Part shown: positions 1 to 5,255 of the stretch, piece after piece
How positions within the stretch are numbered: position 1 is the stretch's first letter
Layout of the letters: each line of letters starts with the position of its first letter
Source: a virus
DNA: 23,700 nt
Reading direction: 5' to 3' (one strand)
Virus record (IMG/VR): IMGVR_UViG_3300042868_000904
Location: 1-23,700 of that record
Translations under genes and position numbers: made by a program
Notes under the pieces: model-generated
What the model saw: only the letters and a program-made list of their open reading frames with translations
What the model was told of the DNA's origin: nothing
Database searches by the model: none

Positions 1-47
1 CCGACTTAGTTGCACCATTCGGCACGACGATTCGTGTCGAAGTTTAA
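1..47 (+). CDS. 3' end of an upstream gene (partial)
   Basis: Frame 3 is open from the window edge and reads DLVAPFGTTIRVEV before a TAA at 45-47. The alternating hydrophobic and charged ending looks like a real beta-rich C-terminus. The stop codon lies inside the first arm of the A/T-rich repeat, exactly as the stop of the 87-aa gene lies in the second copy, which supports this frame. A hairpin with a 7-bp stem (21-27 with 32-38, one G-T pair) lies within it. Only 14 codons are visible, so no function can be given. Confidence 0.45.
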   Translation, partial: DLVAPFGTTIRVEV

Positions 48-69
48 AACTTTTAAGCTTAAAACTTTT
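44..69 (+). repeat. A/T-rich double repeat, copy 1
   Basis: Two copies of AAAACTTTT (46-54 and 61-69) are joined by AAGCTT, giving a 15-nt period. The whole is a perfect palindrome except for the two central C bases. It lies between the stop of the upstream gene and the Shine-Dalgarno GGAG (70-73) of the gene at 80. Related copies are at 705-730 and 2501-2525. Confidence 0.85.
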
Positions 70-79
70 GGAGAAAACC

Positions 80-448
80 ATGGGATATAGATCAGATGTG
101 CAGGCACTCATTTACCCTGCGAATGGTGACACTAACTTGTTGGAGTACGACAAACTCAAAACGCTAATGAACACCACGTTTAAAGATGTGTTCGAGGCGT
201 GGGGCGACGACTACTTCACATGGGATGACAAACATCGTGTGCTTAAGTTTGCTGCTAACGACATTAAATGGTATGCCGGTTACCCTGATGTGGATAGGTT
301 TACTGAGTTCTTAGCGCAAGTGCATGAGCTTGAGTACGAGTATGAGTTCATTCGTATTGGTGAGGATACTGATGACATTGAGGACGATAGCACAGGCGAC
401 GCACACGGTTTTCTATATGTATCACGTTCAATAGAGGTGGCATTTTGA
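80..448 (+). CDS. Conserved phage protein, MGYRSDV family, unknown function
   Basis: A 122-aa acidic protein. The ATG at 80 is chosen because GGAG at 70-73 lies six bases upstream; an in-frame TTG at 68 has no ribosome site. The opening MGYRSDV and the later KWYAGYPDVDRF and FIRIGEDTDDIE segments resemble a small protein family that I recognise from tailed-phage genomes but that has no assigned function. It has no signal peptide or membrane segment and is rich in aromatic and acidic residues, so it is probably a small soluble cytoplasmic protein. The stop overlaps the next start (TTGA), which indicates translational coupling. Confidence 0.85.
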   Translation: MGYRSDVQALIYPANGDTNLLEYDKLKTLMNTTFKDVFEAWGDDYFTWDDKHRVLKFAANDIKWYAGYPDVDRFTEFLAQVHELEYEYEFIRIGEDTDDIEDDSTGDAHGFLYVSRSIEVAF

Positions 449-708
449 AATTCAGACTAACTGTAAACGGCAACCAACTGCTGTTGGATATGCATCAACT
501 GGAAAGCGTTATTGACATACTGGCAACTACCGAGCAACTAACAGAGTCGCATGTGGGTGCTAACCAAGGCTCGCAAGGGTATCAGAACGCTTTTGTTCCT
601 GTCATTAAACCGGTCGTGCCTAACGACTTATTTCATGTGGGTGCAATCAACCAAGACTACATCGACACAATCAAACTGTCAATGAAACTAACCGAACAAA
701 CAACCTAA
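445..708 (+). CDS. Hypothetical phage protein, TTG start
   Basis: An 87-aa protein starting with TTG at 445, four bases inside the preceding gene, with the purine-rich AGAGGTGG upstream as ribosome site. It begins MKFRLTVNGNQLLL, a short amphipathic beta-strand pattern, and continues with a helix-like HQLESVIDIL and a polar, Gln/Asn-rich middle. I do not recognise the family. The rare start and TTGA overlap suggest translation coupled to the upstream gene. The stop TAA (706-708) is part of the A/T-rich repeat copy 2. Confidence 0.75.
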   Translation: MKFRLTVNGNQLLLDMHQLESVIDILATTEQLTESHVGANQGSQGYQNAFVPVIKPVVPNDLFHVGAINQDYIDTIKLSMKLTEQTT

Positions 709-730
709 AACTTTTAACCTTAAAACTTTT
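705..730 (+). repeat. A/T-rich double repeat, copy 2
   Basis: AAAACTTTT at 707-715 and 722-730 are joined by AACCTT (one base different from copy 1), keeping the 15-nt period. It fills the gap between the 87-aa gene and the ATG at 734. No Shine-Dalgarno sequence lies between the repeat and that ATG. Confidence 0.85.
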
Positions 731-733
731 ATC

Positions 734-1660
734 ATGAACTACTACACACTTGAAACACAAAAGCCTATTGCAGGTATCGCACGTTCCGCCATGATGGTGG
801 ACTTAAACATCGCAGTCTACTCGGGTCGCAAGCAAGACAAGAGTACGCAAGCCGAGGTCACCAATGCCAAGGGGTCAGGCTCCAAGAAAGCAGCATCGGT
901 GTACAAGAACTTGTTTGCTGAGTGCAAAGAGTTAGAAGCAATTACCAAGTTCCAAGCCCGTGCCCGTGCAGAGCATTACAAACTCACACTCCCATGGAAT
1001 GACCAAGGGGCAAGACTGTTGCCCACTGCAGCACTGCTTGACTATCAGAAAGTTATGGCTAAGTACAACACCGAGTTCAATCGTTTGGTTGATGCGTTCT
1101 TGGACAAGTACGAGACACTCGTAGCAGGGGCAGCGTTCCAACTTGGTACATTGTTTGATCGTGGCGAGTACCCAAGCAGGGGTAAGGTGGCTCAGCGTTT
1201 CCGCATGGAGACTTCGTTCACTCCCTTGCCTACTGGCGGTGACTTTAGGTTAGATGTGGAGAGCGAGGTACAACGCCAGTTGATCGCAGACTACGAAGCA
1301 AAGCTTGACTCTAAGATTAAAGCAGCGAACCAAGACTCATGGACTCGTTTGTATAACGCTATCAGTAAGTTGAGTGACCGCTTGACTGTCGATGAAGATG
1401 GCAAGAAGCGTACGTTCCACGACACAACGGTGACCAATGCCGTTGACTTGTGTGAGTTGTTGCAAGTCATGAACATTACCAACGATCCTGCGTTGACGAA
1501 AGCTTCACGTAAGCTTGAGGAGGTATTGTCTGGGGTAACACCTAAAGAATTGCGGGAAGAAGATAGCACTCGTGCTTTAACCAAAATCAAGGTGGATGAA
1601 ATCCTTGGCGCTTTTGATTGGGGGATACATGATGGGGAAAGTGAAGGCTCTGGTAACTGA
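734..1660 (+). CDS. DUF3150-like phage protein
   Basis: A 308-aa soluble protein. Residues 24-33 read LNIAVYSGRK and residues 49-52 GSKK, followed by a long helical region with many charged residues. This short motif, then Gly-Ser-Lys-Lys, then a helical body matches my memory of DUF3150 proteins from phages and plasmids, whose function is unknown and which can sit near MoxR-type ATPases. No such ATPase is in the window. The ATG at 734 has no Shine-Dalgarno sequence and follows repeat copy 2 directly. The domain call is from pattern memory only. Confidence 0.7.
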   Translation: MNYYTLETQKPIAGIARSAMMVDLNIAVYSGRKQDKSTQAEVTNAKGSGSKKAASVYKNLFAECKELEAITKFQARARAEHYKLTLPWNDQGARLLPTAALLDYQKVMAKYNTEFNRLVDAFLDKYETLVAGAAFQLGTLFDRGEYPSRGKVAQRFRMETSFTPLPTGGDFRLDVESEVQRQLIADYEAKLDSKIKAANQDSWTRLYNAISKLSDRLTVDEDGKKRTFHDTTVTNAVDLCELLQVMNITNDPALTKASRKLEEVLSGVTPKELREEDSTRALTKIKVDEILGAFDWGIHDGESEGSGN

Positions 1661-1991
1661 GATCATGGAAGTAGCGGACAGGCATGGGCGAGCGAAGTCA
1701 GACGCCCTTCGAATGCTAGAACATAAACTTGGATACCACAAAGACAATCCTATGTACGAATGTAGATACGAAGAACGTGGACTTGACTACACGCTAAAGA
1801 AGTGGCGTGACGGACACGAGGAAGCATCTCGTGGACTGGTGACAGACCTACCTGATTGGCTAGAGAGAATCAGGGATGTGGCAACGGTGGGTGGGCATCT
1901 CAAGCGGGTGATGGTGCCTCCCCCTGACAACATCGTATGGTTCACTATTGACGACGATGGAAATTTAATTAACTTTATGGAGCTTCGATGA
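1629..1991 (+). CDS. Hypothetical phage protein
   Basis: A 120-aa protein starting at tandem ATGs (1629 or 1632), both preceded by a G-rich ribosome site at about 1619-1624. A longer reading from 1596 adds residues that only shadow the preceding gene. The protein overlaps the DUF3150-like gene by 32 bases. It opens with a helical, charged region (EIMEVADRHGRAKSDALRML) and has an acidic beta-like end (NIVWFTIDDDGNLINFMEL). I do not recognise the family. Its stop overlaps the next start as ATGA. Confidence 0.75.
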   Translation: MMGKVKALVTEIMEVADRHGRAKSDALRMLEHKLGYHKDNPMYECRYEERGLDYTLKKWRDGHEEASRGLVTDLPDWLERIRDVATVGGHLKRVMVPPPDNIVWFTIDDDGNLINFMELR

Positions 1992-2161
1992 ACTATGACA
2001 ACTTAACCGATGAGGAACTAATCCGTTTTGCCGATGGGCATTCGGGGTTAATCAAAGTCTTATCTGAAAGGTTGGAGATGCGTTTGCGTGACATGGAGGA
2101 TTTATCACGCACCATGCCCGACCCGAAACAACTTAACCTATTTGAGGATGACGATGCCTGA
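1988..2161 (+). CDS. Small acidic protein, 57 aa
   Basis: A 57-aa gene starting at ATG 1988 in an ATGA overlap with the preceding stop and ending at TGA 2159-2161, which overlaps the next start at 2154. It begins MNYDNLTDEELIRFADG, a helical acidic opening common in small phage proteins, and ends with an acidic tail (NLFEDDDA). It fills a 160-base stretch that would otherwise be empty. The tight spacing on both sides is the main support. Function unknown. Confidence 0.75.
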   Translation: MNYDNLTDEELIRFADGHSGLIKVLSERLEMRLRDMEDLSRTMPDPKQLNLFEDDDA

Positions 2162-2693
2162 CATACAAACAGAAATGCAAAAGATATTGCAAGCTTGGGA
2201 CCAACCCGAAACAACTGAAACAACTAAGGAAACAACCGTGTTTAAACCTACAAACAACGTAACACAAGCGACTTTTAACTTTATCCGTGACAACTCCGGC
2301 TGCGCTCGGCACGATGCAATCCGACTGCTCGTACAGAAAGGGCATAAGAAATCATCTGTGTCCTCTCTGATTGGGCAGATGCTACGCCAAGGGCATATCT
2401 GGAAAGATAGCGATGGATTGCTACGCCCCAATGGTAAAGAATACACACCCATCAAGTCGTCTAAGACCATAGCTAACCGAGAAAAAAAGCTGAAGAAACC
2501 CAAAACTTTTAAGCTTAAAACTTCTATGCCAAGTCAAGAAGCGCAGCCTGACTATTTAGAGCAAGCCAAACGAGCAATCATTGGCAAGCCAGTACGTTCA
2601 AAGATTCAGACCATCTTGGATGACATTAGTTTGAGTGACGCACATGAGTTGTATCGTGAACTGCACACATACTTCGGTGGCTTAGGTAAATGA
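2154..2693 (+). CDS. Winged-helix-like phage protein
   Basis: A 179-aa basic protein. ATG 2154 is chosen because GAGG at 2144-2147 lies six bases before it. Residues 35-100 have a winged-helix pattern: a first helix (TFNFIRDNSG), a second (RHDAIRLLVQKG), a recognition-like helix (SSVSSLIGQMLRQGHI) and a wing (WKDSDGLLRPNG). This suggests DNA binding, perhaps regulation of phage genes. A Lys-rich linker encoded by repeat copy 3 (KTFKLKT) joins it to a 55-residue helical C-terminus. The C-terminus begins with an in-frame ATG at 2526 and could be a separate or formerly separate product. Confidence 0.75.
   Translation: MPDIQTEMQKILQAWDQPETTETTKETTVFKPTNNVTQATFNFIRDNSGCARHDAIRLLVQKGHKKSSVSSLIGQMLRQGHIWKDSDGLLRPNGKEYTPIKSSKTIANREKKLKKPKTFKLKTSMPSQEAQPDYLEQAKRAIIGKPVRSKIQTILDDISLSDAHELYRELHTYFGGLGK
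2501..2525 (+). repeat. A/T-rich double repeat, copy 3 (inside a gene)
   Basis: AAAACTTTT at 2502-2510, AAGCTT, then AAAACTTCT at 2517-2525 (one mismatch). It is translated within the winged-helix-like gene as KTFKLKT and is followed at once by an in-frame ATG at 2526. Its period and layout match copies 1 and 2. Confidence 0.85.
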
Positions 2694-2884
2694 AAGCTAA
2701 AGCCATACTAGAGTTTGAATACCCCGACGATGAGGATGCGTTACTGTTCGCATTGAAGGGGCAAGCTATGTATAAGGCGTTGGCAAGTATCAAGATGGTT
2801 ATGTCTGCACCTTATACGAAGGCTGAGATGGTCAGCCAAATCAAAACTGTACTCAACGAAATCTTTGAGGAGTTGGGAGAATGA
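2690..2884 (+). CDS. Small conserved phage protein, 64 aa
   Basis: A 64-aa protein that starts in an ATGA overlap with the preceding gene. The opening MKAKAILEFEYPDDEDAL followed by a short helix and A-L-K-G-Q-A-M-Y resembles a widespread small phage family (beta strand, acidic turn, then about 40 helical residues) that has no known function. The C-terminus is helical and acidic (EIFEELGE). The stop is overlapped by the next start. Family recognition is from memory and gives no biochemical role. Confidence 0.8.
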   Translation: MKAKAILEFEYPDDEDALLFALKGQAMYKALASIKMVMSAPYTKAEMVSQIKTVLNEIFEELGE

Positions 2885-3534
2885 CTAAGATATGCACATG
2901 CTGTAAACAAGAGAAGCCCTTAACAGAATTCACTCGTCGTAAGTATGCGTATAAGGGAGTCGAGCGGTGGGGGCACAAGTCTTATTGCAAGCCATGCCAC
3001 ACGTTAAGCAATAAGATTGCTCGTGAAGCTAACTTAGAAAAAGCTCGTGCTCGTGAAAAAGAATTGCGAGAGCAACGCAAACTTAACATGACACCCGAGC
3101 AGAAAGAAGAATTGCGACTTAAGTTTGTTGCGTGGAATACGGCGTGGCGTAAAGCCAACCCTGACAGAGTCAAGGCAACAAAGCTTCGCCGTCGTGATAA
3201 AGAGCTTGTGTACAAACGCAACCGATATCAACTGAAAATAGACGAGCTTCGTGCCAAGTGCCGTGAGTACAGTCAACTACATAGAGAGGAGATTAGTGAA
3301 CGACAAAGACGGAACCATCAAAAGCCTGAAGTGCGGGAAAGGTTACGCGCTTATCAACAAGCACGACGGCCACAAGACCGAATAACAGCGCGAACAAAAA
3401 TTCGCAATCTAGATACCAACTACATCAAGTTGATAATCCGAAAAAACCTTGGGTTGCCTGCACGTATGCAATCCAAAAGTTTAATTGAAACACAAAGACT
3501 TATTGTCCAAATCAAACGAGAGGTTAGAAAATGA
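2881..3534 (+). CDS. Zinc-ribbon, HNH-associated phage protein
   Basis: A 217-aa very basic protein beginning with a zinc-ribbon motif: C5-x2-C8 and C36-x2-C39, with His32 and His40 near. This N-terminus is typical of phage HNH or endonuclease VII-type proteins. The middle (about 45-165) is a long Arg/Lys/Glu-rich helix, probably coiled coil. The end (LDTNYIKLIIRKNLGLPA, then LIETQRLIVQIKREV) matches a C-terminal module that I recognise in many phage HNH-related proteins. I see no HNH catalytic His-Asn-His set, so it may bind DNA without cutting it, or be a decayed homing-type protein. ATGA overlaps on both sides place it in the operon. Confidence 0.75.
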   Translation: MTKICTCCKQEKPLTEFTRRKYAYKGVERWGHKSYCKPCHTLSNKIAREANLEKARAREKELREQRKLNMTPEQKEELRLKFVAWNTAWRKANPDRVKATKLRRRDKELVYKRNRYQLKIDELRAKCREYSQLHREEISERQRRNHQKPEVRERLRAYQQARRPQDRITARTKIRNLDTNYIKLIIRKNLGLPARMQSKSLIETQRLIVQIKREVRK

Positions 3535-3743
3535 AAAACGTTGAAGAACTACGCGTCCAACTTGCATCAGTATTTATGGGCCTGCGAGATGGCAGTGTCA
3601 AACACACCGATGCAGCCGAACTTGCAAACCTTGCAGGTAAGATGATTAACTCCGCAAAAGGTCAGATAGAGTACTACGCTCTGCGTAAAGAGACACCATA
3701 CATTCCGTTCTTGGAATCATCCGCAGATGAAGCCCACGGCTAA
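3531..3743 (+). CDS. Small conserved phage protein, 70 aa
   Basis: A 70-aa helical protein starting in an ATGA overlap. It reads MKNVEELRVQLASVF, then HTDAAELANLAGKMINSAKGQIEYYALRK and a short PFLE tail. This two-helix pattern with an NLAGKMINSAK core and YYALRKE-P-I-P-FLE ending is one that I recognise in small phage proteins near zinc-ribbon or replication genes. No function is known. The last 17 bases overlap the next gene. Confidence 0.85.
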   Translation: MKNVEELRVQLASVFMGLRDGSVKHTDAAELANLAGKMINSAKGQIEYYALRKETPYIPFLESSADEAHG

Positions 3744-3915
3744 ACGCATCACGATACCGGTGTCCAAAGGCATTGATAAGATACGAGATCAATTGTCTGC
3801 GGATACTGGCATCAAGATGACCTACAACCAAGTGCTTGACTACCTGATTCATTTCTATTTAGTACGCACTCAACAACCTGACGCACCAAGAACCGTATGG
3901 AGGAAAGTAAAGTGA
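3727..3915 (+). CDS. Small basic protein, possible ribbon-helix-helix
   Basis: A 62-aa basic protein starting at ATG 3727, inside the end of the preceding gene. Residues 5-50 read as a strand (KRITIPVSKGIDK) and two helices (IRDQLSADTGI, TYNQVLDYLIHFYLV). This is the order found in ribbon-helix-helix DNA-binding proteins such as Arc or CopG, and the length fits. The ribosome site is weak. It could be a small regulator of the early operon; this is inferred from pattern only. The stop overlaps the next start as GTGA. Confidence 0.7.
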   Translation: MKPTAKRITIPVSKGIDKIRDQLSADTGIKMTYNQVLDYLIHFYLVRTQQPDAPRTVWRKVK

Positions 3916-4007
3916 CTTGGCCTTTCCCCCCGTTCCCAAATCCCAAGGACACAGGCAACCGAGTCCCTAAGTTCAACCCTGATAACCATGAGGATGCACC
4001 TGTATGA
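3912..4007 (+). CDS. Proline-rich micro-protein, 31 aa, GTG start
   Basis: A 31-aa reading frame starts with GTG at 3912 (GTGA overlap with the preceding stop, AGGAAAG at 3901-3907 upstream) and ends at TGA 4005-4007, overlapping the next ATG. It is rich in proline and asparagine (MTWPFPPFPNPKDTGN). Coupling at both ends and the exact fill of a 90-base gap make it likely to be translated. No domain can be recognised. Confidence 0.55.
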   Translation: MTWPFPPFPNPKDTGNRVPKFNPDNHEDAPV

Positions 4008-4324
4008 AAAAAGAAAAATCATTTGCCGACAGGCGTAAAGAGTTTGCCCAATGGCACAAAGACAATCCGTTGATATGGGAGTACTTTGAGCAGTTCTCAA
4101 TAGAGGCGGTTACTAGCGGAAAGAAGCGCATCAGCCATTGGCTAATCATTAATCGCATACGATGGGAAGTGTACATTGTCACGACTGGCGCGGACTATAA
4201 AATTAGTAACGGACTGATTGCGTTTTACGCACGATTGTGGCGTGAGACGTACCCACAACACAAAAATTTATTCAAAATCAAACGCATGAAAGGTGAGCCT
4301 TGGTTTGACGACCAAGACGAATAA
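4004..4324 (+). CDS. Conserved phage protein, 106 aa, unknown function
   Basis: A 106-aa basic protein starting in an ATGA overlap. The pattern DNPLIWEYFEQFSIEAVTSGKKRIS, then IINRIRWEV, then DYKISNGLIAFYARLW and a closing GEPWF matches a small family seen in many tailed phages, often with the wording FKIN..YYAR. It is soluble and mixed helical, and no biochemical role is known. The gene sits in the early cassette upstream of the replication genes. Start choice is firm because of the overlap with the stop of the 31-aa frame. Confidence 0.85.
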   Translation: MKKEKSFADRRKEFAQWHKDNPLIWEYFEQFSIEAVTSGKKRISHWLIINRIRWEVYIVTTGADYKISNGLIAFYARLWRETYPQHKNLFKIKRMKGEPWFDDQDE

Positions 4325-4325
4325 T

Positions 4326-4628
4326 ATGAAAGTTTTAGATTTAGTAAGGTATGACCCTGATAGAGGATGCTTTGTTTTGAGAAATAATAACCCCCCGCCA
4401 CTTAGTCCTTTCCGTTGGAGAGAAGACCCACGCCCTAGTATCTTTCTGAAAGATGTGTACTTCCGTACCAAGGGTAGCGGGACACTCGCAAGCGAGGAAG
4501 GTCTAGGCTACAAACAGTTCGGCACGTACACAAAAGCACGACAACCAAACAAACACGAAAGGTCACCCAAGGATGCCACGCCCCAAACCCCCCGAACCAC
4601 TGATAGGACGACAGATCAGGATGTCTGA
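4326..4628 (+). CDS. Hypothetical phage protein, 100 aa
   Basis: The ATG at 4326, one base after the preceding stop, opens a 100-aa frame (MKVLDLVRYDPDRGCFVL...). A GTG at 4293 in the same frame would add 11 residues and has AAAGG just before it, so the start is uncertain. The first half is beta-like with a Pro/Arg-rich stretch (NNNPPPLSPFRWRED). The C-terminal 25 residues are Thr/Pro/Arg-rich and may be disordered. The end overlaps the next gene by 56 bases. I do not recognise it. Confidence 0.6.
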   Translation: MKVLDLVRYDPDRGCFVLRNNNPPPLSPFRWREDPRPSIFLKDVYFRTKGSGTLASEEGLGYKQFGTYTKARQPNKHERSPKDATPQTPRTTDRTTDQDV

Positions 4629-4764
4629 TCGACAGTGGATTATTTTTAATCAGCTTGGCGGTGCCGAGTGGTTACGTACCATCATCACCAAGAAGACCCC
4701 GATGCCCAAGCAGTACTATGACGCACTACTACAGGAGAAACCAAATGATTCAAAGAGCCGATGA
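4573..4764 (+). CDS. Small phage protein, 63 aa (MPRPKPPEP family)
   Basis: A 63-aa basic protein beginning MPRPKPPEPLIGRQIRMSD, then a helical segment RQWIIFNQLGGAEWLRTII. The Pro-rich start, R-Q-I/V-R-M-S strand and LGGAEWLR helix resemble small phage proteins that I recognise, possibly with a ribbon-helix-like fold, but the function is unknown. AAAGG at about 4557-4561 lies rather far upstream of the ATG, so initiation may rely on coupling with the upstream gene. It overlaps the DUF3310 gene by 20 bases. Confidence 0.75.
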   Translation: MPRPKPPEPLIGRQIRMSDRQWIIFNQLGGAEWLRTIITKKTPMPKQYYDALLQEKPNDSKSR

Positions 4765-4972
4765 CACGCAAGTTGGCGGGTCTCACTACAAAGACAAAGC
4801 AATCCAACCATGGGACTACATCATTGCCAACGACCTTGGGTATCTCGAGGGTAACGTGGTGAAGTATGTGTCCCGTTGGAAAAACAAAAACGGTATTGAG
4901 GACTTGAAGAAAGCCCAACACTACTTAGCCAAACTACTTGAGGTTGCAAATGGCAGCGACACCCGAAAGTAA
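4745..4972 (+). CDS. DUF3310 protein, T7 gp1.7-related
   Basis: A 75-aa protein with the full DUF3310 signature: QVGGSHYK near residue 9, IQPWDYIIANDLGYLEGNVVKYV in two stretches, then SRWKNKNGIEDLKKAQHYLAKL. The family includes phage T7 gp1.7, described as a nucleoside monophosphate kinase acting on dTMP and dGMP, so a role in supplying phage DNA precursors is plausible but not shown for this short form. ATG 4745 is chosen because AGGAG lies upstream at about 4732-4736 and the conserved domain starts just after it. The gene directly precedes the replication nucleases and polymerase. Confidence 0.9.
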   Translation: MIQRADDTQVGGSHYKDKAIQPWDYIIANDLGYLEGNVVKYVSRWKNKNGIEDLKKAQHYLAKLLEVANGSDTRK

Positions 4973-5255
4973 AGTCAAAGCCAAGATCAAAGCGATCTTG
5001 AAGAAGCACGGCATCTACTACGCTATGCCCATTGGCACTGGCTACGGCAACAGTGGTGTGCCTGACTTCCTGTGTTGTGTGAATGGTAAGTTCATGGCTA
5101 TCGAAGCCAAGGCAGGTAAGGGGCAGGCGACTGCACTGCAACTCAAGAATCTACAACTAATAAACGCTTGTGGTGGGTATACACTCATCATCCGTGAAGA
5201 CAATTACGACTACTTAGAGCGAATAATAGAGGAGTGCCAGTGCCAAGAATCGTAA
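4950..5255 (+). CDS. VRR-NUC domain nuclease
   Basis: A 101-aa protein made entirely of a VRR-NUC (PD-(D/E)XK) domain. The active-site pattern is clear: GVPD (D39), then a strand with E52-x-K54, then Q64. Stand-alone phage VRR-NUC proteins of this size are thought to act as structure-specific DNA nucleases, in some family members on Holliday-type junctions. The ATG at 4950 is used because GAGG at 4939-4942 precedes it and homologous domains begin about here. It overlaps DUF3310 upstream and the DNA polymerase downstream, so it is coupled to replication. Confidence 0.92.
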   Translation: MAATPESKVKAKIKAILKKHGIYYAMPIGTGYGNSGVPDFLCCVNGKFMAIEAKAGKGQATALQLKNLQLINACGGYTLIIREDNYDYLERIIEECQCQES

